DNA of 36,396 nt from an uncultured Paracoccaceae bacterium (GTDB taxonomy: Bacteria > Pseudomonadota > Alphaproteobacteria > Rhodobacterales > Rhodobacteraceae): contig CALDYW010000159.1 in NCBI GenBank assembly GCA_937944395.1, positions 1 through 36,396 of the forward strand, written 5' to 3'. Positions 1 through 8,839 of the stretch are shown here, piece after piece (position 1 is the first letter of the stretch; every line of letters begins with the position of its first letter). The notes below the pieces were generated by a model that did no database searches, was not told the DNA's origin, and worked only from the letters and a program-made list of their open reading frames with translations. Made by a program: the position numbers and the translations under genes.

Positions 1-62
1 ATATTTGCCGACCGGACATGGCAGGGGCGCACCGGCCCTCCCCATGTCCGGTCTCCAAATAT
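1..62. repeat. Long imperfect inverted repeat (21-nt arms, 19/21 complementary)
   Basis: Left arm 1-21 ATATTTGCCGACCGGACATGG; the reverse complement of right arm 42-62 is ATATTTGGAGACCGGACATGG. AT-rich tips within GC-rich DNA. It may extend beyond the window edge. Confidence 0.75.
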
Positions 63-77
63 CCTCGGGGGGTGAAT

Positions 78-117
78 GGCCCCGGACGGGGCCAGAGGGG
101 GGCGGAAAGCCCCCCTC
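78..117. terminator. Two consecutive perfect hairpins downstream of hflX; possible bidirectional terminator or intergenic palindromic element
   Basis: GGCCCC(78-83)-GGAC-GGGGCC(88-93), and GAGGGGGG(95-102)-CGGAAAG-CCCCCCTC(110-117). No clear T-tract. Confidence 0.5.
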
Positions 118-245
118 CGTGCCGCCCGCCGCCATGCGCACGGGCCGGTACGGGGACCAGGGGACGACGGGAGCGGGCGCGCCGACGGGGCGCGGGAGCC
201 GGCGCCTCCGGCTGCCCCGCGGGGCCGCGGCGGGTCAGCGGCGGG

Positions 246-1568
246 TCAGCGGCGGCGGCCGGGCGCCTTCCCGGGCGGGGCTGCCTCGGTCTCGGCCTCG
301 GTCTCGGCCTCGGTCTCGGCCTCGGCGGCGGCGAGCGCGGCGAAGCGGTCGCGCTGGCGGTCGGTCCAGCGCACGGCGATCCGGTGGCCGGTCTCCTCCT
401 CTGTCTCCGCCTCGACCACACCCTCGGCGTGCAGCCAGGCGCGGCGGCGCCCCTGGTCGTAGCCGAGGTGCAGGATCTCGGCCCGGCGCGGCGCATCGAG
501 GCGCGCCGCGACATGCGCCAGCAGCGCGTCCACCCCCTCGCCGCCGAGCGCCGAGACCGGGAACACGTCGCCCGCCCGCGCCGCCCGCGCCAGCATCGCC
601 TCGCGCTCGGGGGCGGGCAGCAGGTCGGTCTTGTTCCAGACCTCGATCACCGGCGTTGCCGCCTCCACGCCCAGATCAGCCAGGATCGCCGCCACGTCGG
701 CCGCTTGCGCCTCGGTCTCGGAATGGGCGATGTCGCGGACATGCAGGATCAGATCGGCGGCCAGAACCTCCTCGAGCGTGGCGCGGAAGGCGGCGACAAG
801 CTGCGGCGGCAGGTCCGAGATGAAGCCCACCGTGTCCGACAGGATCGCCTTGAGCCCGCCCGGCAGCACGACGGCCCGCATCGTCGGGTCGAGCGTGGCG
901 AAGAGCATGTCCTTCGCCAGCACCCCGGCCCCGGTCAGCCGGTTGAACAGCGTCGATTTTCCCGCATTCGTGTAGCCGACCAGCGCCACCACCGGAAACG
1001 GCACGCGCGCCCGCGCCGCCCGCTGCAGTTCGCGGGTGCGCACGACGCCCTCGAGGCGGCGCCGGAGCTTGACGATCTGCTCGTCGATCGCGCGCCGGTC
1101 GGCCTCGATCTGGGTCTCGCCCGGGCCGCCGACGAAGCCGAAGCCGCCGCGCTGCCGCTCGAGATGCGTCCATGCCCGCACCAGCCGCGTGCGCTGGTAG
1201 CTGAGCGCGGCCAGTTCCACCTGCATCACGCCCTCGCGCGTGCGCGCCCGGTCGGCGAAGATCTCGAGGATCAGCCCGGTGCGGTCGAGCAGCTTGACGC
1301 CCCATTGCTTCTCGAGGTTGCGCTGCTGCACCGGGCTCACCGGCCCGTCCACCAGAACCAGGTCGACCTCGGCGGCGGCCAGGCGTTCCTTCAGTTCCGC
1401 GGTCTTGCCGGTGCCGAACAGGGTGCCCGCACGCACCCGGGGCAGGGGCACCACCTCGGCCCCGACGATCTCGGTTCCCGGAAGCGCCCTCGCCAGCGCC
1501 ACCGCCTCGGCCAGCGCCGGTCCGGCGGGTCGGCGCGACCGGTCGGCCGCGAGGTCGGGATGCAGCAC
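246..1568 (-). CDS. hflX: GTPase HflX (true start may lie upstream, see findings)
   Basis: 440-aa ORF with GTPase G1 motif ALVGYTNAGKSTLFNRLTG, SDTVGFISDLP, NKTD, and HflX domain GGPGETQIEADRR. Confidence 0.95.
   Translation of the reverse strand: MLHPDLAADRSRRPAGPALAEAVALARALPGTEIVGAEVVPLPRVRAGTLFGTGKTAELKERLAAAEVDLVLVDGPVSPVQQRNLEKQWGVKLLDRTGLILEIFADRARTREGVMQVELAALSYQRTRLVRAWTHLERQRGGFGFVGGPGETQIEADRRAIDEQIVKLRRRLEGVVRTRELQRAARARVPFPVVALVGYTNAGKSTLFNRLTGAGVLAKDMLFATLDPTMRAVVLPGGLKAILSDTVGFISDLPPQLVAAFRATLEEVLAADLILHVRDIAHSETEAQAADVAAILADLGVEAATPVIEVWNKTDLLPAPEREAMLARAARAGDVFPVSALGGEGVDALLAHVAARLDAPRRAEILHLGYDQGRRRAWLHAEGVVEAETEEETGHRIAVRWTDRQRDRFAALAAAEAETEAETEAETEAAPPGKAPGRRR
284..328 (-). 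repeat. In-frame 12-bp coding tandem repeat (about 3.7 copies) at the HflX C-terminus
   Basis: CCTCGGTCTCGG at 284-295, 296-307 and 308-319 plus a partial copy; encodes EAETEAETEAETEA. Confidence 0.85.
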
Positions 1569-1609
1569 CCAGGCCCTGGTGACACGGGCGCGCGTATCGA
1601 CCGGCGCGC

Positions 1610-1846
1610 TCAGTCGTCGCCGCCTTCGTGCAGGTTGATGGGCTGGCCCGGCATGATCGTCGAGATCGCGTGCTTGTAGACCAGCTGCGACTGTCCGTCG
1701 CGGCGCAGCAGCACGCAGAAATTGTCGAACCAGGTGATCACGCCCTGCAGCTTCACCCCGTTGATCAGGAAGATCGTCACCGGAACCTTGGTCTTGCGGA
1801 CGTGGTTCAGGAACGTGTCCTGCAGGTTCTGCTTGTCGCCAGCCAT
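1610..1846 (-). CDS. hfq: RNA chaperone Hfq
   Basis: 78-aa protein [66 protein letters not shown]; classic Sm1/Sm2 motifs. Start trimmed from the ORF at 1966. Confidence 0.98.
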   Translation of the reverse strand: MAGDKQNLQDTFLNHVRKTKVPVTIFLINGVKLQGVITWFDNFCVLLRRDGQSQLVYKHAISTIMPGQPINLHEGGDD

Positions 1847-2016
1847 GCTGTCCTTGCCTTTGTTCTTGCGCCCGTTTCCCGCGCCCACTGCGACGACGAT
1901 CCCGGCCGTTCCCGGCGGGACCGACCCCCTGTTGCCGCCGGCGCCGAGTATGTCCCGCGGCGGCACAAGATTCCAGACCGAAAATCAGTCCGTTACGGAC
2001 CCATCGGCCGGGCCCC

Positions 2017-3534
2017 TCAACTGCGCCAGAAATCCGGGTTCAGAAGCGCGATCAGCGCCAGCGTCTCGAGCCGGCCGAGCACCATGGCCGCCATCAGGAT
2101 CATCTTGGCGCCCTCGGGCAGGGCGATCAGCATCACCGGTGCCTCAAGCCCCACCACCGCCAGCGGTCCCGCAGTCGAAAGCCCGGCAACGGCCAGCACC
2201 AGCGCCTTGTCGAAATCCAGCCCGACGAGGCCAAGCGCACCCGTGACGATCGAGATCGAGATCGCGAACAGCATGAAGAAGACCCAGGCGATCTCGGCCC
2301 CGGACCGGCGCAGCCGCCGCGCTTCGGGCCCTGCGCCGCCGACCGACGAAGGGTGGACAAGGCGCTCCATCTCGCGCGCGGCATGGGTGTAGAGCGCCCA
2401 GATCCGCAGGAGCTTGACGCCGCCGGCCGTTGTCGCGACCCCGCCGCCGAAGATCGCGAGGCCCATCAGCAGCAGGCCCGGCGTGGTCAGCCCCGACCAG
2501 CTGCGCGCCTCGGCCCAGTCGGCCGAGACGAAGCCGGTCGTGGTCAGGAAGGACAGCACGGTGAAGACCGAGCCCCAGAGGGCACGCAGACCCAGCGCAA
2601 GGCTGGTCTCCTCGCCGACCTCGGCCGCCCCCAGCCAGTGGCGCAGGAACAGCAACAGCGGCAGCGCCACCACGATTGCCAGCCCCAACCTGAGCTCGCG
2701 GTCGGCCGCAAGCCGCCCCGGCTGATCCCGGCGGCCGAGGCCCATCCAGGTGTTGCGGCTGAGCGCGAAGACCATGAACGCGGCCACGGCGATCTCGGCC
2801 GGCAGTCCTGTCCCGGCACCGCCGAGCCCGCCCACCGGCGAGATCCCCGAGGTCGAGAGCGTCGCCATCGCGTGGATCAGCGCCGGCGTCGGGGTCGAGC
2901 CGGCAAAGACGAGGCAGAGCCACAGGGCCGCGGTCAGCCCGGCGTAGACGGGCAGGAAGGCGGCGGCCGTGGCGACGATGCGCCCGCCGGCCTCGCCGCG
3001 CCGGAAGCCGGGTGCTCCGGGCAGCGCGCCCTGCCCCACCGGGTCGGCCGAGCCCACCTCGAACCCGCCGAGGTTCATCGGCGCCAGCACCGCGACCGCC
3101 ATCACCCAGACGAAGAACCCGCCCAGCCATCCGACCAGCCCGCGCCAGAGGTGCAGGGTGGACGACAGCCGCGCGTAGTCGTCGAACACGGTCATCCCGG
3201 TCGTGGTCAGGCACGAGACCATCTCGAACCAGGCGTTCAGGAAGGTCGTGGTGCGCACGGCCTCGTGGAACGGAACCGCCAGCAGCACCGGCAGCACGAG
3301 GTAGGCCCCCGCAAGCGAGACGAGCTGGCTGCGCGCCACCCGCCGCGGGGCCGTGGCCTGCGTGGCCAGCCCCAGCAGCGCCGCCAGCACCAGGGTCAGC
3401 GCCGCGGCCTGCAGGAAGGTGCGGGCGATCCGCCAGTCGCCGAGCGCGGCGGCATGCGCCCCGGGCACGACCATCGCCAGCCCGCCGATCCCGATCAGCA
3501 CCACCAGAAGCGGCAGGTCGAGGATCGCGCGCAT
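2017..3534 (-). CDS. trkH: Trk system potassium uptake transmembrane protein TrkH
   Basis: 505-aa polytopic membrane protein with TrkH/KtrB-like repeats (SCLTTTGMTVFDD, MATLSTSGISPVGG, FLTTTGFVSADW, GLSTAGPLA); adjacent to trkA. Confidence 0.93.
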   Translation of the reverse strand: MRAILDLPLLVVLIGIGGLAMVVPGAHAAALGDWRIARTFLQAAALTLVLAALLGLATQATAPRRVARSQLVSLAGAYLVLPVLLAVPFHEAVRTTTFLNAWFEMVSCLTTTGMTVFDDYARLSSTLHLWRGLVGWLGGFFVWVMAVAVLAPMNLGGFEVGSADPVGQGALPGAPGFRRGEAGGRIVATAAAFLPVYAGLTAALWLCLVFAGSTPTPALIHAMATLSTSGISPVGGLGGAGTGLPAEIAVAAFMVFALSRNTWMGLGRRDQPGRLAADRELRLGLAIVVALPLLLFLRHWLGAAEVGEETSLALGLRALWGSVFTVLSFLTTTGFVSADWAEARSWSGLTTPGLLLMGLAIFGGGVATTAGGVKLLRIWALYTHAAREMERLVHPSSVGGAGPEARRLRRSGAEIAWVFFMLFAISISIVTGALGLVGLDFDKALVLAVAGLSTAGPLAVVGLEAPVMLIALPEGAKMILMAAMVLGRLETLALIALLNPDFWRS

Positions 3535-3536
3535 CC

Positions 3537-4913
3537 TCAGAAGTAGTCGATCGAGACCTGCAGGAGCCGCTCGACCTCGCGCACGTCCTTGGCCATGGCG
3601 AAGAGCGCGATGACATCGCCCTCCTCGATCCGCAGATCGCCCGAGGGCTTGACGACCTTCCCCTTCTTCATCACCGCCCCGACGAGGACGCCCTCGGGGA
3701 ACTCGATCTCGCGGATCAGCCGGCCGGCGAGCGGCGAGGTGGACAGGACCTGCGCCTCGATCACCTCGGCCTCGGCGTCGCCGATCGAATAGACGGTGCG
3801 CACCCGCCCGTGGCGGATGTGGCGCAGGATCGACGAGACGGTGGTGGCACGCGGGTTGATGTAGGCGTCGATGTCGAGCGGCGCCATCAGCGGCACCAGC
3901 GTCGGGTCGTTGACCAGAGCGATCGCCATCGGGCAGCCCTCGGACTTGGCGCGCACGGCGGCCAGCAGGTTCACCTTGTCGTCATCGGTCACGCAGAGCA
4001 CGGCATCGGCGCGGGCGATGTTCGCCTCGGCCAGGATCGCGGTGTCGAGCCCGTCGCCGTTCAGCACGACGGTGCGTTCGAGCGCATCGGCGGCGCGTTC
4101 GGCCTGGGCGCGGTTGCGCTCGATCACCTTCACCCGCACGCGGTCGGTGCGCCGCTCGAGCGCGCGTGCCACGGCAAGTCCCACGTTGCCCCCGCCGATG
4201 ATCACCACCCGTTCCTGCCGGCGGGTGGTCTTGCCGAAGATCTCGAGGGTGCGGTTCACGTCCTCGACATGGGACATCACATAGATCTGGTCTTCGTCGA
4301 ACAGCTGGTCGCCGGGGTCGGGGGCGAACAGCCGGTCGTCGCGGCGGATGCCGACGACGATGGCGCGCAGGGTCGAGAACAGGTCGTTGAGCTGCCGGAG
4401 CGGCGTGTTCAGCACCGGACAGTCGGGCTCGAGCGCGATGCCGAGAAGCTGCGCCCGGCCGCCCATGAAGCTTTCGGTGTCGAAGGCCGCGGGCGCGGCC
4501 AGCCGCTGCAGCGCCGCCTCGGCCACCTCGCGCTCGGGGCTGATCACCACGTCGATCGGCAGGTGGTCGCGCCGGTAGAGGTCGGAGTAGATCGCATTCT
4601 GATAGCTCTGCGCCCGCAGACGGGCGATCTTGCGCGGCACCGCGAAGATCGAATGGGCCACCTGGCAGGTGACCATGTTGACCTCGTCGGAATGGGTCGC
4701 GGCGATGATCATGTCGGCATCGCGCGCGCCGGCGCGCTCCAGCACGTCGGGATACGAGGCGAAGCCCGCCACCCCCTGGACGTCGAGCGTCTCGGCCGCG
4801 CGGCGGACCAGATCGGCATTGTAGTCCACCACGGTGACGTCGTTCTTCTCGCCTGCAAGGTGGCGCGCGATCTGCCAGCCGACCTGACCGGCGCCGCAGA
4901 TGATCACCTTCAT
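3537..4913 (-). CDS. trkA: Trk system potassium transporter TrkA (two RCK/TrkA-N domains)
   Basis: MKVIICGAGQVGWQIARHLAGEKNDVTVVD and a second Rossmann motif VVIIGGGNVGLAVARAL. Confidence 0.97.
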   Translation of the reverse strand: MKVIICGAGQVGWQIARHLAGEKNDVTVVDYNADLVRRAAETLDVQGVAGFASYPDVLERAGARDADMIIAATHSDEVNMVTCQVAHSIFAVPRKIARLRAQSYQNAIYSDLYRRDHLPIDVVISPEREVAEAALQRLAAPAAFDTESFMGGRAQLLGIALEPDCPVLNTPLRQLNDLFSTLRAIVVGIRRDDRLFAPDPGDQLFDEDQIYVMSHVEDVNRTLEIFGKTTRRQERVVIIGGGNVGLAVARALERRTDRVRVKVIERNRAQAERAADALERTVVLNGDGLDTAILAEANIARADAVLCVTDDDKVNLLAAVRAKSEGCPMAIALVNDPTLVPLMAPLDIDAYINPRATTVSSILRHIRHGRVRTVYSIGDAEAEVIEAQVLSTSPLAGRLIREIEFPEGVLVGAVMKKGKVVKPSGDLRIEEGDVIALFAMAKDVREVERLLQVSIDYF

Positions 4914-4938
4914 CGCCCTTGCCCCCGGGGACCGCGCG

Positions 4939-4968
4939 CCACTATCGCCCCGGGCGGCGCGATGTCAA
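4939..4968 (-). promoter_or_regulatory. Candidate sigma70-type promoter for trkA
   Basis: Minus strand TTGACA (4963-4968), 18-bp spacer, TAGTGG (4939-4944), 26 bp before the trkA ATG. The -10 match is weak. Confidence 0.35.
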
Positions 4969-5010
4969 CGCGACCGCCGGGCACGCGCCCGGGGGGCCTC
5001 GACACGGGTC

Positions 5011-6432
5011 TCAGCCCTCGGCCTTCTCCGCCTCGGTCTCGTCCTCGAGGAAGGCCACCCGTGCGCCGCCCTTGACCGTGGTGCCCACGCCCAGCGACTT
5101 CAGCTTGCGGTGCAGCGCCGAGCGTTCCATGCCGACGAAGGCCGCGGTGCGGCTGATGTTGCCGCCGAATCGGTTGATCTGGGTGAGCAGGTATTCCCGC
5201 TCGAACAGTTCGCGCGCCTCGCGCAGCGGCAGCGTTGCCAGCGCCCCGGTGAGCACGATGCGCCCCTCGGCCTCGGAGGCGGGCGCCGCCGACGGCAGCT
5301 CGCGCGCCGAGATCGGGCCCGAGCCCTCGCCGAGGATCAGGACGCGCTCGATCACGTTCCGCAGCTGGCGGACGTTGCCGGGCCAGGGCAGGGTCTGCAG
5401 CATCGCCGCCGCCTCGTCGGACAGCTCGCGCAGCGGCAGGCCCTGGGTCTGGTTGAACTGGCGGATGAAGTGGCGCGCGAGTTCAGGGATGTCCTCGCGC
5501 CGCTCATCGAGCGAGGGCACCGCGATCGGCACGACGTTCAGACGGTGGAACAGCTCCTGCCGGAACCGGCCGGCGGCGATCTCGGCCTCGAGATCGCGCG
5601 TCGTGGACGAGATCACCCGCAGGTCCACGCGCACCTTGTCCACGCCGCCGACCCGGGTGAACTGGCTCTCCACCAGCACCCGAAGGAGCTTCGACTGGGT
5701 GCCGAGCGGCATGTCGGCGACCTCGTCGAAGTAGATCACCCCGCCGTGTGCCTGTTCCAGAAGCCCCGGCTCGACGCCGCGGCCCGCGCTCTCGCGGCCG
5801 AACAGGACCTCCTCCATCCGCTCGGGTTCGACAGCGGCCGAGTTCACCGCAACGAAGCGCCCCTGCGCGCGGTTCGACTGCGCGTGGATATAGCGGGCCG
5901 CGGTCTCCTTCCCCGCGCCCGGCGCGCCGGTCAGCATCACCCGTCCGTTCGAGCGCGTGACCTTGTCGAGCTGCGCCTTGAGGGCGCGGAAGGCGGCAGA
6001 CGCCCCGAGCATCGTCGCCCCGCCGCCGTCGCGGCGGCGCAGGTCCGAGTTCTCGCGCCGCAGCCGCGAGGTCTCCATCGCGCGGGCGATCACCACCAGA
6101 AGCTGGTCGATGTTGAAGGGCTTCTCGATGAAGTCGTAGGCACCCTGCTTGATCGCCGCCACCGCGATCTCGATGTTGCCGTGTCCGGAGATGATGACCA
6201 CCGGAATGTCGGGGTTGTCGCGGCGCACCGCCTTCAGGATGTCGATGCCGTCCATCCGGCTGTCCTTCAGCCAGATGTCGAGGATCAACAGCGCCGGGGG
6301 CTCGCCGTTGATCTGCGCCATGCATTCGTCGGAATTCGCCGCCAGCCGGGTAGAATAGCCCTCGTCGCGCAGGATCTCCGAGATCAGTTCGCGGATGTCG
6401 CGCTCGTCGTCGGTGATGAGGATGTCGCCCAT
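5011..6432 (-). CDS. ntrX: Nitrogen assimilation response regulator NtrX (receiver, AAA+, Fis-type HTH)
   Basis: MGDILITDDERDIRELISEILRDEGY receiver domain, GAPGAGKE Walker A, C-terminal SRTAAFVGMERSALHRKLKSLG HTH. Internal ATG at 6432 chosen as start. Confidence 0.95.
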   Translation of the reverse strand: MGDILITDDERDIRELISEILRDEGYSTRLAANSDECMAQINGEPPALLILDIWLKDSRMDGIDILKAVRRDNPDIPVVIISGHGNIEIAVAAIKQGAYDFIEKPFNIDQLLVVIARAMETSRLRRENSDLRRRDGGGATMLGASAAFRALKAQLDKVTRSNGRVMLTGAPGAGKETAARYIHAQSNRAQGRFVAVNSAAVEPERMEEVLFGRESAGRGVEPGLLEQAHGGVIYFDEVADMPLGTQSKLLRVLVESQFTRVGGVDKVRVDLRVISSTTRDLEAEIAAGRFRQELFHRLNVVPIAVPSLDERREDIPELARHFIRQFNQTQGLPLRELSDEAAAMLQTLPWPGNVRQLRNVIERVLILGEGSGPISARELPSAAPASEAEGRIVLTGALATLPLREARELFEREYLLTQINRFGGNISRTAAFVGMERSALHRKLKSLGVGTTVKGGARVAFLEDETEAEKAEG

Positions 6433-6480
6433 GCCTGTCTCCCTGCCCTGCCCCAACCCGCCTGCCGCAAACCGCACGCC

Positions 6481-8739
6481 CTAACCCGCCTGCCGTGCCG
6501 GTGCCGCTGCCCCCCGGACGCGGCGCAGCGGCAGGCGGATCTCGGCCATCGCCCCCGGCCGGGCGCCCGGGGCGAAGGGCGGCGCGTCGGTCAGCACCAG
6601 CGTGCCGCCATGCTCCTCGATGATCTTCTTCACGATCGGCAACCCCAGCCCGGTGCCCTTGGCCCGCGTCGTGACGTAGGGCTCGAACAGGCGCGTCCGA
6701 TCCTCGGGCAGGCCGATTCCGTTGTCCATGATCCGGATCACGGCCTGCCCGTCCTCCTCGGACAGGCTGAGGCGCACCTCCGGCACATGCCCCTCCGGGA
6801 TGCCATTTTCATAAAGTGTCTCGATGGCTTCGCCGGCATTCTTCAGAAGGTTCGTGAGGGCCTGTCCGATCATCGTCCGGTCGAGTTCGGCGGGCATCGG
6901 CGCATCCGGCAGGTCGGCCGACAGCCGTGCAGGCCCGAGGGCCCCTTCCTGCAGGACCACCGCCTCGCGGACCACGGCGACGAGGTTCTCCTCGCGGCGC
7001 TCGGGTTCGGGCATCCGCGCGAAGCGCGAGAACTCGTCCACGATCCGGCGCAGGTCGCCGGTCTGGCGCACGATCACATCGGTCATCTGCTCGAGGCTCT
7101 CGGCCTCCTCGCCGACCATCGGGCGGAACTTGCGGCGCAGCCGCTCGGCCGAAAGCTGGATCGGGGTCAGCGGGTTCTTGATCTCGTGGGCGATGCGGCG
7201 GGCCACGTCGCCCCAGGCGGCCATGCGCTGGGCGCTGACGAGCTCGCTGACATCGTCGAAGGCCACGACGTAACCCCCGAGCCGCCCCTCGGCGGTCCTG
7301 CGCGGCGCCATCCGCACCAGCAGGCTTTCGAGCCTGCCGTGGCGGCTGACCCTCACCTCCTCCTGCTGGGTGCCGGTTCCGGCCTCGCGCAGACGCCGGA
7401 ACAGGGCGGCGAACTCGGGCACCGCCTCGGCCAGCGGCCGGCCGTGGTCGCGCGTCTCCTCGAGCGCAAGCAGCCGCCGGGCCGAGGGATTGGTGAAGTC
7501 GATCCGCCCTTCGGCATCGAGCCCCAACACCCCCGCGGTCACCGAGGAAAGCACCGAATCGAACTGCCGGCGCTGCTCCTCGGTCTGCCGGTGGCTGTCC
7601 ACCAGCGCCTGGCGCTGGCCCTTGAGCTGCTGCGTCATCTGGTTGAACACCCGGCCGAGCATGGCGATCTCGTCGTCGCCCTCCTCCTCGGGCACCTGGA
7701 CGTCGAGATCGCCTGCCCCCACCCGCTGCGCCGCGCCGGCAAGCCGGCCCACGGGCCGCGACAGCCGCTCGGCGAACCACAGACCGAGCCAGACCGCGGC
7801 GAGGATCAGGATCACCGCGAAACCGAGATAGATCAGCCCGAACTCGAACAGCAGTCGGCCGCGGTCGGCCTCGAGCTGCTGGTAGAGGCGCACCGTCTCC
7901 TGGGTGTCGTCGAGCAGCGACAGAAGCTGGCCGTCGACGGCGCGGCTGACGTAGAGGAACCGGTCGGTGAAGCCCGGCAGGGCGACGAGGGCGCGGAACT
8001 CGCCATTGGCCCAGTCCTCGATGATCACCGTCTCGCCGGCGCGCGCGCGCGCGATCTCGGCCGCGTCGGGGCGCTCGAAGTCGAACAGGTAGCTGCGCTC
8101 GCCGCGCGCGCGGATCTCGCCCGCGCCGTTGATCACGAAAGCCTCCTTGAGGCCGCGCTGCACCTGCGCCTGACCCTGGCCGAGCAGCTGGCGCAGGTCG
8201 CCGTCGGACAGAAGGAAGCTCGCCTCGCGCGCGGCGCCGAGGAACCGCGCGAGCGCCTGGACATCGGCCGCAAGGTCGCGGCGATGCTCGTCCTCGTAGG
8301 CCTCGGCGGCCGCGAGCGAGGCGCCGACCACCGCGCGCACCCGTTCGGAGAACCAGCCTTCGAGCCCGAAGTTCACCGTCACGGCGGCAAACACCGCGAC
8401 CAGGACCGCCGGCACCAGCGCCACGGCGGCGAACACGCCGGTGAGCCGCAGGTGCAGCCGCGAGCCCGCCGACCGCGCCCGCCGCGCGGCGACCATCCGG
8501 GCCACCCGCGACGCCACCAGCGCGGCGACGACCAGGATGTAGACGAGATCGGCCAGGATCACGAAGCGCAGCGCCGAGGAGGAACCGCCCTGGTCGAGCG
8601 GCCCCAGCACCACGAAGGTCAGGGCGGTCAGCAGCGGCCCGAGCAGCACCAGTCCGAGCGTCGCAAGGTTCTGCACCCGGCGCTGGCGGCGCAGGCGGCT
8701 CAACCTGTCCCACAGGGTGGCGCGTGCGGCCGTGGCCAC
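6481..8739 (-). CDS. ntrY: Membrane sensor histidine kinase NtrY (TM region, HAMP, PAS, HisKA/HATPase)
   Basis: N-terminal TM helices; RIAHEIKNPLTPIQLSAERLRRKF H-box; DNGIGLPE, GTGLGLPIVKKI ATPase motifs; adjacent to ntrX. Confidence 0.95.
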   Translation of the reverse strand: MATAARATLWDRLSRLRRQRRVQNLATLGLVLLGPLLTALTFVVLGPLDQGGSSSALRFVILADLVYILVVAALVASRVARMVAARRARSAGSRLHLRLTGVFAAVALVPAVLVAVFAAVTVNFGLEGWFSERVRAVVGASLAAAEAYEDEHRRDLAADVQALARFLGAAREASFLLSDGDLRQLLGQGQAQVQRGLKEAFVINGAGEIRARGERSYLFDFERPDAAEIARARAGETVIIEDWANGEFRALVALPGFTDRFLYVSRAVDGQLLSLLDDTQETVRLYQQLEADRGRLLFEFGLIYLGFAVILILAAVWLGLWFAERLSRPVGRLAGAAQRVGAGDLDVQVPEEEGDDEIAMLGRVFNQMTQQLKGQRQALVDSHRQTEEQRRQFDSVLSSVTAGVLGLDAEGRIDFTNPSARRLLALEETRDHGRPLAEAVPEFAALFRRLREAGTGTQQEEVRVSRHGRLESLLVRMAPRRTAEGRLGGYVVAFDDVSELVSAQRMAAWGDVARRIAHEIKNPLTPIQLSAERLRRKFRPMVGEEAESLEQMTDVIVRQTGDLRRIVDEFSRFARMPEPERREENLVAVVREAVVLQEGALGPARLSADLPDAPMPAELDRTMIGQALTNLLKNAGEAIETLYENGIPEGHVPEVRLSLSEEDGQAVIRIMDNGIGLPEDRTRLFEPYVTTRAKGTGLGLPIVKKIIEEHGGTLVLTDAPPFAPGARPGAMAEIRLPLRRVRGAAAPARQAG

Positions 8740-8760
8740 GCCATTGCCTCACGATCTGGG

Positions 8761-8775
8761 GCCGGGAGACCCGGC
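8761..8775. other. Perfect hairpin in the ntrC-ntrY intercistronic gap
   Basis: GCCGGG-AGA-CCCGGC (8761-8775), about 20 nt upstream of the ntrY start. Confidence 0.5.
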
Positions 8776-8839
8776 TACCGCAACATGCGGGCGTTCGCAA
8801 TGGCCTTGCGGCCCTGCTGCCACGCCCGCTGTTGCGAGT

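Noticed and set aside
229-252. 11-bp duplication GCGGGTCAGCG around the hflX stop
   Set aside because: Short and low-complexity; only two copies, likely chance slippage.
18-1679. 553-aa plus-strand ORF overlapping hflX
   Set aside because: Antisense to a clear HflX/Hfq coding region; His/Arg/Gly-rich translation typical of shadow ORFs in high-GC DNA.
8039-8051. GC-dinucleotide run (possible Z-DNA) inside ntrY
   Set aside because: Short (about 12 bp), in coding sequence encoding Ala/Arg (RARA), expected in very GC-rich genes.
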